A stretch of 64,000 nucleotides of DNA from assembly GCF_000496075.1 (NCBI RefSeq), contig NZ_AWXZ01000044.1, forward strand, positions 27,309-91,308. Reading direction: 5' to 3'. This DNA is from Lutibaculum baratangense AMV1 (GTDB lineage: Bacteria; Pseudomonadota; Alphaproteobacteria; Rhizobiales; Tepidamorphaceae). The position numbers and the translations under genes are program-made. Under the pieces are notes generated by a model. That model had not been told where the DNA came from. It did no database searches and saw nothing but the letters and a program-made list of their open reading frames with translations. Positions 1 through 8,914 of the stretch are shown here, piece by piece (positions within the stretch are counted from its first letter, which is position 1; the number at the start of each line of letters is the position of its first letter).

Positions 1-1204
1 TCGGCGCCTTGGACCGTCGGAATGCCCGGAAGCGGCTCTGGCTGATATTGACGAACTCGGGCTCTGCCGCGAGCGCCGCAAGGCCGGATGCCGATCCTTC
101 CAGAAGCACGCTGTCCGCCGGCCGCAGCCTCGTGTTCCCGAGATCGGGCCCCGGCGTGTGGTTGTGGCGATGCACGGCGATCGGGGTGACGCCGAACCGC
201 GTTCTCAGCGCATACTCGTTGAGGGTGCGCAGCGTGCCGCGCGTGCTCGGCGCGATCAGCGCCTCGACAACCACGCGGTCCGCCCCCTCCTGCGGGCGCT
301 GGGCCGTGCCGACGGTGACCCCCGGCCGCCCCCGCAGCGTCAGGATCTCCGGGGCGGGAGCGCTCAGAACGATCCGGTCGTGGGTCTGAAGCTCGATCTC
401 CCCCAGCCGGACCCTCATCGTCTCGCGGCGGCGGCGGACCGCGAGGACCTTGATCCCCTGCCGCTTGAAGGCGGCGATGTCGGCGACCCGGCGTCCGGTG
501 AAGTCCGAGCCCTCCTGCAGCACGAGCTCGGTGAGGAACAACTGCTGATCCGGCCCCGAAAGCGCCTCGCCGAACGTCGTGCGGTCCGGCAACAGATACC
601 GGCCGGCGAGCAGCAGGAACACCGTCCCCGTCGTCGCCGTCACGAGGCCCACGGGTGTGATCTCGAAGATCGAGAACGGCTCGAGCCCGGCGCCGCGCGC
701 GACGCCGTCGACCAGGATGTTCGTCGATGTCCCGAGCAGCGTGCAGGTTCCGCCCAGGATCGAGACGTAGGAGAGCGGGATCAGGAGGCGCGAAGGCGCG
801 AAGCCGATCGCGGAGGCGAGGCGGATGATGATCGGGATCATGACGATCACGACCGGCGTGTTGTTCATGAAGGCGGAGGCGACGAGCGTGCCCCCGAGAA
901 CGAGCAGGACAGCCAGCGTCGGCCGGCTCGAGGAGTGCTCGATGGCGAACTTCGCCACCCAGTCGATCGTGCCGGTCCGGATCAACGCGCCGGAGATCGC
1001 GAAAAGCGCCGCGATCGTGATCGGCGCGCTGTTCGAGAATACCGACATGACATCTTCCGTCGAGACGATGCCGAGCAACAGGAACATGATGGCGCCGGTC
1101 GAGGCGGCGACCGCCGGGGGAAATTGCTCCGTCACGAAGAGCGCAAACAGCGCGATCAGCAGCGCGAGGCCGATATAGGCCTCGAAACCTTCGATGAAGG
1201 GCAT
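1..1204 (-). CDS. SLC13-family (DASS-like) permease with TrkA-C domains, 3' end cut off
   Basis: Membrane transporter, probably an anion or dicarboxylate importer; substrate not deducible. About 401 codons are visible and the C-terminus lies beyond the window. Residues 1-205 are strongly hydrophobic with several membrane helices and carry the two hairpin signatures of the family, NNTPVV (114-119) and GTSTNIL (158-164). From about residue 215 the chain turns soluble and shows two regulatory TrkA-C/RCK_C-like segments (about 220-300 and 310-390), an architecture common in bacterial SLC13-type permeases with a central regulatory insert; a second membrane half would then follow outside the window. 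The start ATG opens the frame directly with MPFIEGFEAY. It is divergent from the DUF3616 gene, 134 bp away. Confidence 0.85.
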   Translation of the reverse strand, partial: MPFIEGFEAYIGLALLIALFALFVTEQFPPAVAASTGAIMFLLLGIVSTEDVMSVFSNSAPITIAALFAISGALIRTGTIDWVAKFAIEHSSSRPTLAVLLVLGGTLVASAFMNNTPVVIVMIPIIIRLASAIGFAPSRLLIPLSYVSILGGTCTLLGTSTNILVDGVARGAGLEPFSIFEITPVGLVTATTGTVFLLLAGRYLLPDRTTFGEALSGPDQQLFLTELVLQEGSDFTGRRVADIAAFKRQGIKVLAVRRRRETMRVRLGEIELQTHDRIVLSAPAPEILTLRGRPGVTVGTAQRPQEGADRVVVEALIAPSTRGTLRTLNEYALRTRFGVTPIAVHRHNHTPGPDLGNTRLRPADSVLLEGSASGLAALAAEPEFVNISQSRFRAFRRSKAP

Positions 1205-1338
1205 GCGCCTCGTTATCCTCGTCTGTCCGGAGCCGCTGTGGCCGCGTGGGGAACGCCGCCCCGAGAGGGCGGTGCGACGCCGTTGACTCGGGAAGCCCGG
1301 TCGGCGAGCAAATCCAGTTCGTGCGAGGGATGCAAGAC

Positions 1339-2490
1339 ATGAATGACGCGGGAGCCGACACGCCCGGCGGACGGGACAACGAGACCACGGTGCCCGCCGA
1401 GACCGCCGTGGCGAGGCGGCAGGTCAAGCTCGAGCTCGCCTCGAAGGAGCATCTTCGCCACGTGGACGACCCGCTCCACGAGGACATTTCGGCCGTCGCC
1501 AAGGCGGGGAACAGCCTGTTTCTCGCCTGCGACGAGACTGCGACGGTGGAGCGGGTCGTGCGGCTGGACGACGACCGCTTCGGCAATCACCGCAGCTTCT
1601 CCCTCGGCGACATCTTCGACCTTCCCGCAGGGCCCGAAGGCGAGATGGACATCGAGGGGTTGGCCACCGATTCGGGCTACCTCTGGATCGTCGGATCGCA
1701 CTCGCTGAAGCGCACGAAGCCGAAACGGGAGAAGAAGGATGCGTCGGACGCGCTCGATCGCATGACGGAGATCGAACGTGAGCCGAACCGCTACTTTCTC
1801 GGCCGGGTGCCCCTCCTGGAAGAGTCGCCGGGTCTGTATGCGCCGGTGAGGGAGGCCGGCGGCCGTCGGGCTGCCTCGCTCAAGCTCTCGAGACGAAAGA
1901 GCATCCTCATCGAATGGCTGCACGACGACCCGCATCTCGCCCCGTTCTTCGACATCCCCTCGAAGGAGAACGGGTTCGACATCGAAGGCATAGCCGTGAA
2001 GGAGAACCGGGTCTGGCTCGGCCTGCGCGGGCCGGTCTTCCGGGGGCACGGCGTCATCCTCGAGCTCGAGCTCAAGGAGAAGTCGGAGGGTGTCCTGAAG
2101 GCGCGCCGGATCGACGGGGAGCGCAGGTATCGCAAGCACTTCTTCGACACGCGTGGCCTCGGGATCCGCGACCTTCGCCGCGACGGGCAGGACATGCTGA
2201 TGCTGATCGGCCCGACGATGGCGCTCGACGGTCACTGCCACGTCCTGCGCTGGCTGGATGCCACGGCGCACGCGACGTCGGGGGTCGTGCACGCGGATCG
2301 GGTGGAGGACCTCTTCGAGCTGGAGTACGGCCTCGACCGGGACCACCCGGAAGGCATCGAGACCTGGCGGGAGGGAGGCAGGACGATGCTCCTCGTCGTC
2401 CATGACGCGCCGGCAGAGCATCGGCTGGATAAGGGAGATTTTGCCCTCTGGGCAGATCTCGTGGACGTGCCGCCGCGGCCTCGCGGGTGA
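1339..2490 (+). CDS. DUF3616 domain protein
   Basis: Protein of 383 aa, function unknown. The pattern of short repeated strands (LACDETATVERV, DIEGLATDSGYLWIVGSH, GFDIEGIAVKENRVWLGLRGP, GLGIRDLRRDGQDMLMLIGP, PEGIETWREGGRTMLLVVHD) fits DUF3616, which I take to be a beta-propeller-like fold similar to esterase-type (SdiA/YjiK-like) propellers. No signal peptide is seen, so a cytoplasmic location is inferred. The frame is open further upstream, but ATG 1339 is preferred because GAGGGA lies 8 nt before it. It stands alone between the permease and the cydAB pair, with 111 bp before cydA. Confidence 0.75.
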   Translation: MNDAGADTPGGRDNETTVPAETAVARRQVKLELASKEHLRHVDDPLHEDISAVAKAGNSLFLACDETATVERVVRLDDDRFGNHRSFSLGDIFDLPAGPEGEMDIEGLATDSGYLWIVGSHSLKRTKPKREKKDASDALDRMTEIEREPNRYFLGRVPLLEESPGLYAPVREAGGRRAASLKLSRRKSILIEWLHDDPHLAPFFDIPSKENGFDIEGIAVKENRVWLGLRGPVFRGHGVILELELKEKSEGVLKARRIDGERRYRKHFFDTRGLGIRDLRRDGQDMLMLIGPTMALDGHCHVLRWLDATAHATSGVVHADRVEDLFELEYGLDRDHPEGIETWREGGRTMLLVVHDAPAEHRLDKGDFALWADLVDVPPRPRG

Positions 2491-2601
2491 GACGAAGTGC
2501 CCCGCGGCGCATCGCACGGTTGAGGTGCGGCGCGAACGACCTATCCTTCTGCAGGAGGAATGCCGGGTCCCTTCCGGGGCCGCCAGCGGAGGGGCTCAGC
2601 G

Positions 2602-4005
2602 ATGGATGCCGATGCGACGCTTCTGGCGCGCCTCCAGTTTGCCTTCACCATCTCGTTCCACATCATCTTTCCCGCCTTCACGATCGGCCTCTCCGCCTGG
2701 ATCGCGACGCTCCTGGTGATGTGGCGGATCACCGAGCGCGACCGCTACCGGAATCTCGCCCAGTTCTGGACGAAGATCTTCGCGGTTTCGTTCGCCATGG
2801 GCGTGGTGTCGGGCATCGTGCTGTCCTATCAGTTCGGCACGAACTGGAGCGAGTTCTCCCGCGCCGTCGGCAACACGATCGGGCCGCTGATGGGCTACGA
2901 GGTGCTCACGGCGTTCTTCCTGGAGGCGACCTTCCTCGGCGTCATGCTGTTCGGCTGGAACCGGGTGCCGCCCTGGCTCCATGTGACGGCGGCGATCTGC
3001 GTCGCCGTCGGCACCCTCATGTCCGCCTTCTGGATCCTGTCGGCCAACAGCTGGATGCAATATCCTGCCGGGCACGAGATTGTGGACGGGGTGGCCTATC
3101 CGACCGACTGGTGGGATCTGATCTTCAATCCCACCTTTCCCTACCGCTTCGCCCACATGGTCACCGCGGCCTACCTCACCACCGCCTTCGTGGTCATCGG
3201 GGTCGGCGCCCGCTACGCGCTGAAGAACGAGCATCCGCGCCAGTCGTGGACGATGCTCCGAATGGGGCTCGGCATGGCTGCGGTCCTCGCCCCGCTGCAG
3301 GCGGTGATCGGCGACTTCCACGGGCTCAGCACGCTCGAATACCAGCCGAGCAAGATCGCAGCGATGGAGGCTCACTGGGGCGGCGAGGAGGCGGCAGAGG
3401 GAGGCGTTCCTCTCGTCCTCTTCGCGTTGCCGAACGCCGAGACGGAGTCGAACGACTACGAGGTGGCGATCCCGAATCTCGGCAGCGTCATCCTGACCCA
3501 CAGCTGGACGGGCCAGTTTCCCGGCCTCAAGGAGTTCGCGCCGGAGGACCGGCCGCCACTGTGGTGGCCGTTCTTCGGCTTTCGCCTGATGGTGGGGCTC
3601 GGTTTCCTCATGATCGGGATCTCCTGGTGGGGTGCCTGGCTCTGGTGGAGAGGCAGGTTGACGACGAGCCCCCGCTTCCTGCGCCTTGCCTCATGGTCCT
3701 GGCCCGTCGGCTTCATCGCCATCCTCGCGGGGTGGATCACGACGGAGACGGGGCGTCAGCCATGGGTCGTCTGGCAGGTCCTGAGGACGGAAGACGCGGC
3801 GTCCAATCTCGGCTTCGCGACGGTGCTCACCTCGCTCGTCATGTTCGTGCTCGTCTACAGCGTCGTCTTCGCGACCGGCATCTACTACATGAACCGGCTC
3901 ATCGTGACCGGACCCAAGCCCTATGATACGGGCGGGACCCCGAGCCGGCCGCTGACCGGCGCGGGGCGGCCGGGCAACGAGCTCACGCGGGCAGGGGAGG
4001 CGTGA
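2602..4005 (+). CDS. cydA: cytochrome bd-type ubiquinol oxidase subunit I (CioA/CydA)
   Basis: Quinol oxidase subunit of the inner membrane that binds hemes b558, b595 and d and takes electrons from ubiquinol to reduce oxygen. It has 467 aa, about 55 shorter than E. coli CydA, consistent with the short Q-loop (cyanide-insensitive oxidase, Cio) class. H20 in FAFTISFHIIFPAF matches the conserved N-terminal heme-ligand histidine, and TTETGRQPWVVW is the family's GRQPW signature near the C-terminal helices. The start ATG has GGAGGGG seven bases upstream; the open frame runs 14 codons further but lacks such a site. It is followed at once by cydB. Confidence 0.96.
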   Translation: MDADATLLARLQFAFTISFHIIFPAFTIGLSAWIATLLVMWRITERDRYRNLAQFWTKIFAVSFAMGVVSGIVLSYQFGTNWSEFSRAVGNTIGPLMGYEVLTAFFLEATFLGVMLFGWNRVPPWLHVTAAICVAVGTLMSAFWILSANSWMQYPAGHEIVDGVAYPTDWWDLIFNPTFPYRFAHMVTAAYLTTAFVVIGVGARYALKNEHPRQSWTMLRMGLGMAAVLAPLQAVIGDFHGLSTLEYQPSKIAAMEAHWGGEEAAEGGVPLVLFALPNAETESNDYEVAIPNLGSVILTHSWTGQFPGLKEFAPEDRPPLWWPFFGFRLMVGLGFLMIGISWWGAWLWWRGRLTTSPRFLRLASWSWPVGFIAILAGWITTETGRQPWVVWQVLRTEDAASNLGFATVLTSLVMFVLVYSVVFATGIYYMNRLIVTGPKPYDTGGTPSRPLTGAGRPGNELTRAGEA

Positions 4006-4007
4006 TC

Positions 4008-5012
4008 ATGGAGGAGTGGCTGCCCTTCGTCTGGGCGGGGATCATCGGTCTCGCCGTCGTGTTCTACGTGATCGCGGACGGGTTCGACCTCGGCATCGGC
4101 ATTCTCTTTCCCTTCACCTCCGACGAGGAGGACCGGGACGTGATGATGAACTCCGTCGCCCCCTTCTGGGACGGTAACGAGACCTGGCTCGTGCTCGGCG
4201 GAGGCGGGCTTCTCGTCGCGTTCCCGCTCGCCTACTCGATCATCATGCCGGCGCTCTACGTGCCGCTGATCCTGATGCTGCTCGCGCTCATCTTCCGCGG
4301 CGTCTCTTTCGAGTTCCGGTGGGTCTCCAAGCCGAACCACAAGGCCTGGGACTTCGCGTTCTGGGCGGGCTCGACCGTGGCGACCTTCTGCCAGGGCCTC
4401 GTGCTCGGCGGCTTCCTGCAGGGCATCAGCGTCACGGACGAGCGTTTCTCCGGCAACGCGCTCGATTTCCTCACGCCATTCTCCATCATGTGCGGCTTCG
4501 GCCTCGTCGCCGGCTACGCGCTCATCGGCGCCACGTGGCTCATCATGCGCACAGAGGGCCGCGTCATGGAGCGGGCGGTCAAGCAGTCGCAGATCCTGCT
4601 TCTGATCGTGCTCGCCTTCATCGTGATCGTCAGCGTGTGGACGCCATTGAGTTCCGAACGCATCGCCGGACGGTGGTTCGCGATGGAGCGCATCCTGTGG
4701 CTCTGGCCGGTGCCGCTCGCGACGGCGGCGCTCGCGTGGTTCGCCTGGGCGAAGCTGAGGCTCGAATGGTCGGCGTGGCCGTTCGTCGCGGTCATCGGCC
4801 TGTTTCTGCTGGCGTTCGTCGGGTTGGGGATATCGACCTACCCCTACATCGTGCCGCCGGACATCACGATCGTGCAGGCGGCTTCCTCGCCGTCGACGCA
4901 GATGTTCATGCTGTGGGGCGTGCTGATCCTGCTGCCCGTCATCCTCGGCTACATCGTGTTCGTCTACTACACGTTCCGCGGCAAGGTTCGGCCGGGTGAG
5001 GGCTATCACTAG
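4008..5012 (+). CDS. cydB: cytochrome bd-type ubiquinol oxidase subunit II (CioB/CydB)
   Basis: Second core subunit of the bd oxidase, 334 aa, with about eight membrane helices and the typical N-terminal block WAGIIGLAVVFYVIADGFDLG and FWDGNETWLVLGGG. ATG 4008 is chosen over an in-frame GTG at 4002 (inside the cydA stop) because GGGGAGG at 3994-4000 is correctly spaced for the ATG. No small third subunit (CydX or the DUF2474 peptide that often accompanies Cio oxidases) and no cydDC assembly transporter follow, so these must be elsewhere or absent. A low-oxygen or stress role is inferred from family knowledge only. Confidence 0.96.
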   Translation: MEEWLPFVWAGIIGLAVVFYVIADGFDLGIGILFPFTSDEEDRDVMMNSVAPFWDGNETWLVLGGGGLLVAFPLAYSIIMPALYVPLILMLLALIFRGVSFEFRWVSKPNHKAWDFAFWAGSTVATFCQGLVLGGFLQGISVTDERFSGNALDFLTPFSIMCGFGLVAGYALIGATWLIMRTEGRVMERAVKQSQILLLIVLAFIVIVSVWTPLSSERIAGRWFAMERILWLWPVPLATAALAWFAWAKLRLEWSAWPFVAVIGLFLLAFVGLGISTYPYIVPPDITIVQAASSPSTQMFMLWGVLILLPVILGYIVFVYYTFRGKVRPGEGYH

Positions 5013-5084
5013 GGCGCTTGAACCCCCAGATTTGAATCCTTCAAAAAAAGTGCCACTATCGGGTTCCCGAGGCTTGCCACCGTA

Positions 5085-5128
5085 CCCTGGAAGAAGCTAT
5101 ACGACCCCTGTTTAGAATTCTTCCAGGG
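5085..5128 (+). promoter_or_regulatory. inverted repeat over the catalase leader, with an Irr-box-like half site
   Basis: A perfect 11-bp inverted repeat, CCCTGGAAGAA (5085-5095) and TTCTTCCAGGG (5118-5128), lies just before the catalase gene; the right arm reaches to within a few bases of the AGGGAGAGGG ribosome binding site. Inside it, TTTAGAA-TTC-TTCCAGG (5111-5127) matches the first half of the rhizobial Irr box (TTTAGAA-N3-TTCTAAA) exactly and the second half in 4 of 7 bases. It could be an operator for a peroxide or iron regulator, or an mRNA hairpin; the sequence alone does not decide. Confidence 0.5.
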
Positions 5129-5137
5129 AGAGGGTCG

Positions 5138-6601
5138 ATGTCGAAGCCCACCATGACGACCGCGAGCGGAGCGCCGGTCGCCGACAACCAGAACTCGCAG
5201 ACCGCCGGTCCGCGTGGCCCCGTCCTGATGCAGGACTTCCACCTCCTCGAGAAGCTCGCCCACCAGAACCGCGAGCGCATCCCCGAGAGGACCGTGCACG
5301 CCAAGGGATCGGGCGCCTACGGCAAGCTCACGATCACGAACGACATCTCGAAATATTCCTGCGCCAGCATCTTCTCGAAGGTCGGCAACGAGTGCGAGGC
5401 GTTCCTGCGCTTCTCGACGGTCGCCGGCGAGCGCGGCGCGGCGGACGCGGAGCGCGACGTGCGCGGCTTCGCCCTGCGGTTCTACACGGATGCGGGCAAC
5501 TGGGACATCGTCGGCAACAACACGCCCGTGTTCTTCATCCGCGATCCGCTGAAGTTCCCCGATTTCATCCACACGCAGAAGCGCCATCCGAAGACCAACC
5601 TGCGCTCCGCCACTGCGATGTGGGACTTCTGGTCGCTGAGCCCCGAGAGCCTCCATCAGGTGACGATCCTGATGTCGGATCGCGGCCTGCCGCAGACCTA
5701 TCGCCACATCCACGGCTTCGGCTCGCACACCTATTCGTTCTGGAACAAGGACGGCGAGCGCTTCTGGGTGAAGTTCCACTTCAAGTCCATGCAGGGCATC
5801 CGGAACTGGACGAACGATGAGGCCCACGACGTCGTCGGCGCCGATCGGGAGTCGGCCCAGCGCGACCTCTTCGAGTCGATCGAGCAGGGCGACTATCCGC
5901 GCTGGAAGTTCTGCGTGCAGGTCATGCCGGAGGCCGATGCCGACAAGCACTGGTACAACCCGTTCGACCTGACGAAGGTCTGGCCGCACGGCGACTATCC
6001 GCTGATCGAGGTCGGCGTCCTCGAGCTGAACCGCAATCCCGAGAACTACTTCGCCGAGGTCGAGCAGGCGGGCCTGACGCCGGCTAACGTGATCCCGGGT
6101 GTCGGTCACTCGCCCGACAAGATGCTGCAGGCACGCATCTTCTCCTACGCCGACGCCCATCGCTACCGTCTCGGGATCAACCACCACCAGATCCCGGTGA
6201 ACCAGCCGAAGGCGACGTCGGCACATACCTACCACATGGACGGATCGATGCGGCTTCAGGGCCCGGCGAACCCGAACCACTACTACGAGCCGAACACGAT
6301 GGGCGGCCCCGCCCAGGACGAGGCCTTCCGCGAGCCGCCGCTGAAGATCTCCGGTGACGCCGACCGCTACAACCACCGCGACGGCAACGACGACTACCGC
6401 CAGCCGGGGGATCTCTTCCGCCTGATGAGCGAGGAGCAGAAGGCGCAGCTCTTCAGGAACATCGCCGGCGCCATGCAGGGCGTGCCGGAGGAGATCATCC
6501 GCCGCCAGCTCGCCCACTTCTACAAGGCCGACCCGGCCTATGGAGAGGGCGTGGCCAAGGCCGTGGGCGTTGAGATGAGCGCCGCGGAAGCCGCGGAGTA
6601 A
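5138..6601 (+). CDS. katA: catalase (monofunctional heme catalase, small-subunit clade)
   Basis: Breaks hydrogen peroxide down to water and oxygen; cytoplasmic heme enzyme. 487 aa is the normal length of small-subunit catalases. The catalytic histidine is H54 in [11 protein letters not shown], the distal asparagine N127 in [12 protein letters not shown], and the proximal heme-ligand tyrosine Y337 in [14 protein letters not shown]. The ATG has AGGGAGAGGG just upstream. The gene is monocistronic: it lies after cydB with its own leader carrying an inverted repeat, and a strong terminator follows at 6641. Peroxide or iron control is likely from the leader but not proven. Confidence 0.97.
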   Translation: MSKPTMTTASGAPVADNQNSQTAGPRGPVLMQDFHLLEKLAHQNRERIPERTVHAKGSGAYGKLTITNDISKYSCASIFSKVGNECEAFLRFSTVAGERGAADAERDVRGFALRFYTDAGNWDIVGNNTPVFFIRDPLKFPDFIHTQKRHPKTNLRSATAMWDFWSLSPESLHQVTILMSDRGLPQTYRHIHGFGSHTYSFWNKDGERFWVKFHFKSMQGIRNWTNDEAHDVVGADRESAQRDLFESIEQGDYPRWKFCVQVMPEADADKHWYNPFDLTKVWPHGDYPLIEVGVLELNRNPENYFAEVEQAGLTPANVIPGVGHSPDKMLQARIFSYADAHRYRLGINHHQIPVNQPKATSAHTYHMDGSMRLQGPANPNHYYEPNTMGGPAQDEAFREPPLKISGDADRYNHRDGNDDYRQPGDLFRLMSEEQKAQLFRNIAGAMQGVPEEIIRRQLAHFYKADPAYGEGVAKAVGVEMSAAEAAE

Positions 6602-6640
6602 GGGGTAGCCAAGAGCAGCCTTCGTGCCGCTCGCCCGAGG

Positions 6641-6673
6641 GGGCCGGCTCCGGCAAGGGGCCGGCCCTTCTTC
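6641..6673 (+). terminator. rho-independent terminator after the catalase gene
   Basis: GGGCCGGC (6641-6648) pairs with GCCGGCCC (6660-6667) across an 11-nt loop and is followed by TTCTTC. It sits 40 bp after the catalase stop, between that gene and the convergent hisI, so it most likely ends the catalase transcript. Confidence 0.75.
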
Positions 6674-6740
6674 ATTGGGACCGACTGTCGCTGGAGAGGG
6701 ATCGCGCCGTGGCCGCGCGGCCCGAAAGGCCGTATTCGGC

Positions 6741-7142
6741 CTATTCGTCCGGAGTGATCCGGAGACCGCCGTCTGGATCGACGACGCGGTAGAAGCAGCT
6801 CTTGCGTCCCGTGTGGCAGGCGCCGCCGTCGCCACCGACCTCGACCCTGAGGACGATCGCGTCCTGGTCGCAGTCGGCGCGCATCTCCTTCACGCGCTGG
6901 ATCTGCCCCGAGGTCTCGCCCTTCTTCCAGAGCTCTCCGCGCGAGCGGCTCCAGTAATGGGCGATGCCGGTCGTCAGCGTGGCCTCGAGCGCCTGGTCGT
7001 TCATGTGGGCGACCATCAGCACCTCGCCCGTCGACGCGTCGAGCGTGACGCAGGTGATCAGGCCCTTCTCGTCGAAGCGCGGCGCGAAGATCGCGCCTTC
7101 CTCGATCTCCGTCTTGTCGGCGGGGGGAGGGGGAAACGGCAT
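6741..7142 (-). CDS. hisI: phosphoribosyl-AMP cyclohydrolase
   Basis: Third step of histidine synthesis: opens the purine ring of phosphoribosyl-AMP to give ProFAR; cytoplasmic, zinc and magnesium dependent. 133 aa, a stand-alone HisI without the HisE pyrophosphatase domain, as usual in alphaproteobacteria. Metal ligands are visible: D90, D92 and D94 with C91 in RADCDQDA, and C109 and C116 in [12 protein letters not shown]. It lies 78 bp downstream of folE on the same strand and may be cotranscribed; no other his genes are in the window. Confidence 0.96.
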   Translation of the reverse strand: MPFPPPPADKTEIEEGAIFAPRFDEKGLITCVTLDASTGEVLMVAHMNDQALEATLTTGIAHYWSRSRGELWKKGETSGQIQRVKEMRADCDQDAIVLRVEVGGDGGACHTGRKSCFYRVVDPDGGLRITPDE

Positions 7143-7220
7143 GGTTGTGCCTCGGCAAGCTCGATGGCGGCGCCCACCTGAGAGGGCCCGCTTACGCGGC
7201 GTGGCGACTGTCTGGTGCCC

Positions 7221-7868
7221 CTAGCGGCCGTTGACGAGCTCGAGGAAGCGCCGCTTCTGGTCGCGGTCGTCGCGGAACTCGCCCGTGAACATCGTCGTGA
7301 CCGTCGAGGAGCCGTTCTTCTGCACGCCGCGCAGGGTCATGCACATATGCTCGGATTCGATCATCACGGCGACGCCGCGGGGCTTCAGCACCTCGTCGAT
7401 CGTCGCGGCCACCTGGGCCGTGAGGTTCTCCTGCGTCTGCAGCCGGCGCGCGTAGATCTCGACGACCCGGGCGAGCTTGGAGAGGCCGACGACGCGCCCG
7501 GACGGCAGGTAGGCGACGTGCGCCTTGCCGATGAACGGCACCATGTGGTGCTCGCAGTGCGAGTTGAACGGCACGTCGCGCAGGAGCACGATGTCGTCAT
7601 AGCCGCCGACGTCCTCGAAGGTGCGCGACAGCACCTCGACAGGGTCGTCGTCGTAGCCGCGGTAGAACTCCTGGAAGGCCTTCGTCACGCGCTTCGGCGT
7701 CTCGAGCAGGCCCTCGCGCAGCGGATCGTCGCCGGTCCACGCGATCAGCGTCCGGACGGCGGCCTCGGCTTCCTCACGTGTCGGGCGCTTCAGAGGCGTC
7801 CTCTCGCCCGGCGGAACCAGCGCGTGGACCGTCGCTTCCGCCGACTTGCTCCCGGAGCGCTCGACCAT
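7221..7868 (-). CDS. folE: GTP cyclohydrolase I
   Basis: First step of tetrahydrofolate synthesis, turning GTP into dihydroneopterin triphosphate. 215 aa, normal length. The zinc ligands are C105 and H108 in [12 protein letters not shown] and C176 in [11 protein letters not shown], and the [21 protein letters not shown] stretch lines the substrate pocket. A poorly conserved N-terminal tail of about 30 residues precedes the enzyme core. It is divergent from the Fe-S scaffold gene across 219 bp that should hold both promoters, and hisI follows downstream. Confidence 0.97.
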   Translation of the reverse strand: MVERSGSKSAEATVHALVPPGERTPLKRPTREEAEAAVRTLIAWTGDDPLREGLLETPKRVTKAFQEFYRGYDDDPVEVLSRTFEDVGGYDDIVLLRDVPFNSHCEHHMVPFIGKAHVAYLPSGRVVGLSKLARVVEIYARRLQTQENLTAQVAATIDEVLKPRGVAVMIESEHMCMTLRGVQKNGSSTVTTMFTGEFRDDRDQKRRFLELVNGR

Positions 7869-8087
7869 GAACCTTCTACCCTTCGTAACGGGGAATATCT
7901 GGGCTGCCCGTGCGAAAATACGCTCGGGCGCAGCGCACGGATCAACTCCCGGATCATTCCGCCCATGCGCCGCACGCGATGCCGACGGCTTGCCAACCGT
8001 CTGGTCCGCTTCGATATATAGTCACACAGGCTCTCGCCGCAACTGGGCCGCGTCCCCAATTGAGGCCCGAAGGTAGGCGCTTATTCC

Positions 8088-8531
8088 ATGCTGAACGATA
8101 TCTACAACAAGCGCATCCTAGAGCTCGCGGGGAATATCCCGCGTGCCGGGCGCCTCTCCCACCCGGCGGGCACGGCGACGGCGCGCTCGAAGCTCTGTGG
8201 CTCGACGGTCACGGTGGACGTCGATACGGACGGCGAGAGAGTGACGGATTTCGCGCACGAGGTGAAGGCATGCGCGCTCGGCCAGGCATCGTCGTCGGTG
8301 ATGGCGTCGAAGGTGATCGGATCGACCCTCCCCGAGCTCAAGGAGCTGCGGGAGACGATGCACGCGATGCTGAAGGAGAACGGGCCGGCGCCCACGGGCA
8401 GGTGGGCGGACCTTCAGGTGCTGGAGCCCGTCCGCGACTTCAAGGCCCGTCACGCCTCGACGCTCCTGACCTTCGACGCGACGGTGGAGGCGATGGAGAA
8501 GGCCCTGCAGAGCCAGACCGAGAGCGCCTGA
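8088..8531 (+). CDS. NifU/IscU-like iron-sulfur scaffold protein
   Basis: Small protein (147 aa) of the NifU N-terminal/SufU/IscU fold, expected to hold or pass on nascent Fe-S clusters. Two of the three canonical cysteines are present: C37 in SKLCGSTVTVDV and C62 in VKACALGQASSSVMA. The aspartate usually following the first cysteine is S39, and where SufU proteins have their third cysteine this protein reads RHASTLL, with H122 as a possible ligand. I believe this variant is common in alphaproteobacteria, so it need not be inactive. yidD follows with overlap. No suf or isc genes are adjacent. Confidence 0.85.
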   Translation: MLNDIYNKRILELAGNIPRAGRLSHPAGTATARSKLCGSTVTVDVDTDGERVTDFAHEVKACALGQASSSVMASKVIGSTLPELKELRETMHAMLKENGPAPTGRWADLQVLEPVRDFKARHASTLLTFDATVEAMEKALQSQTESA

Positions 8532-8836
8532 GCCTCGCGCAGCGCGGCGCCGTCGCCGCGATCCGCCTCTACCAGCTGACCCTCTCGTCAGTCGTCGGGC
8601 GCGGCTGCCGGCATCTCCCAACCTGCTCGGACTACACCGCGACCGCGATCCGCCGCCACGGCCTCTGGGCCGGCGGCTGGGTCGGCCTCGCCCGCATCGC
8701 CCGCTGCAATCCGCTGGGCTCCGCCGGGTTCGATCCGGTGCCGGATGCGTTGCCGGAGACCGGGCGGTGGTATAGACCGTGGCGCTACGGTCGATGGAGC
8801 GGACGGCACATCACGCTGCGCCCCGACCGCGACTGA
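8528..8836 (+). CDS. yidD: membrane protein insertion efficiency factor YidD
   Basis: Small membrane-associated helper of the YidC insertase, about 102 aa here. The family signature is clear: IRLYQLTLSSVVGRGCRHLP, TCSDYTATAIRRHG, then RIARCNPLGSAGFDPVPD. The start is uncertain: no in-frame ATG, GTG or TTG occurs near the expected beginning. The only start-like codon is CTG at 8528, which overlaps the stop of the preceding gene (CTGA), so the gene may use CTG or be translationally coupled. The C-terminus is a basic tail. In many alphaproteobacteria yidD sits beside this scaffold gene and thrS, as here. Confidence 0.85.
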   Translation: MSLAQRGAVAAIRLYQLTLSSVVGRGCRHLPTCSDYTATAIRRHGLWAGGWVGLARIARCNPLGSAGFDPVPDALPETGRWYRPWRYGRWSGRHITLRPDRD

Positions 8837-8914
8837 ACGGCGGGCGGCGAGGCCGTTCCGCGGGATTTAACCGCTTACCTGCTTGGTTGGCAGGAGTTGA
8901 GCCGGAGAGACACC

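Noticed and set aside
158..1342. 394-codon plus-strand frame at the window start
   Set aside because: Antisense shadow of the SLC13-type permease; no recognisable protein sequence.
8837..8914. T-box leader before thrS
   Set aside because: Only 78 bp are available and no T-box sequence is present.
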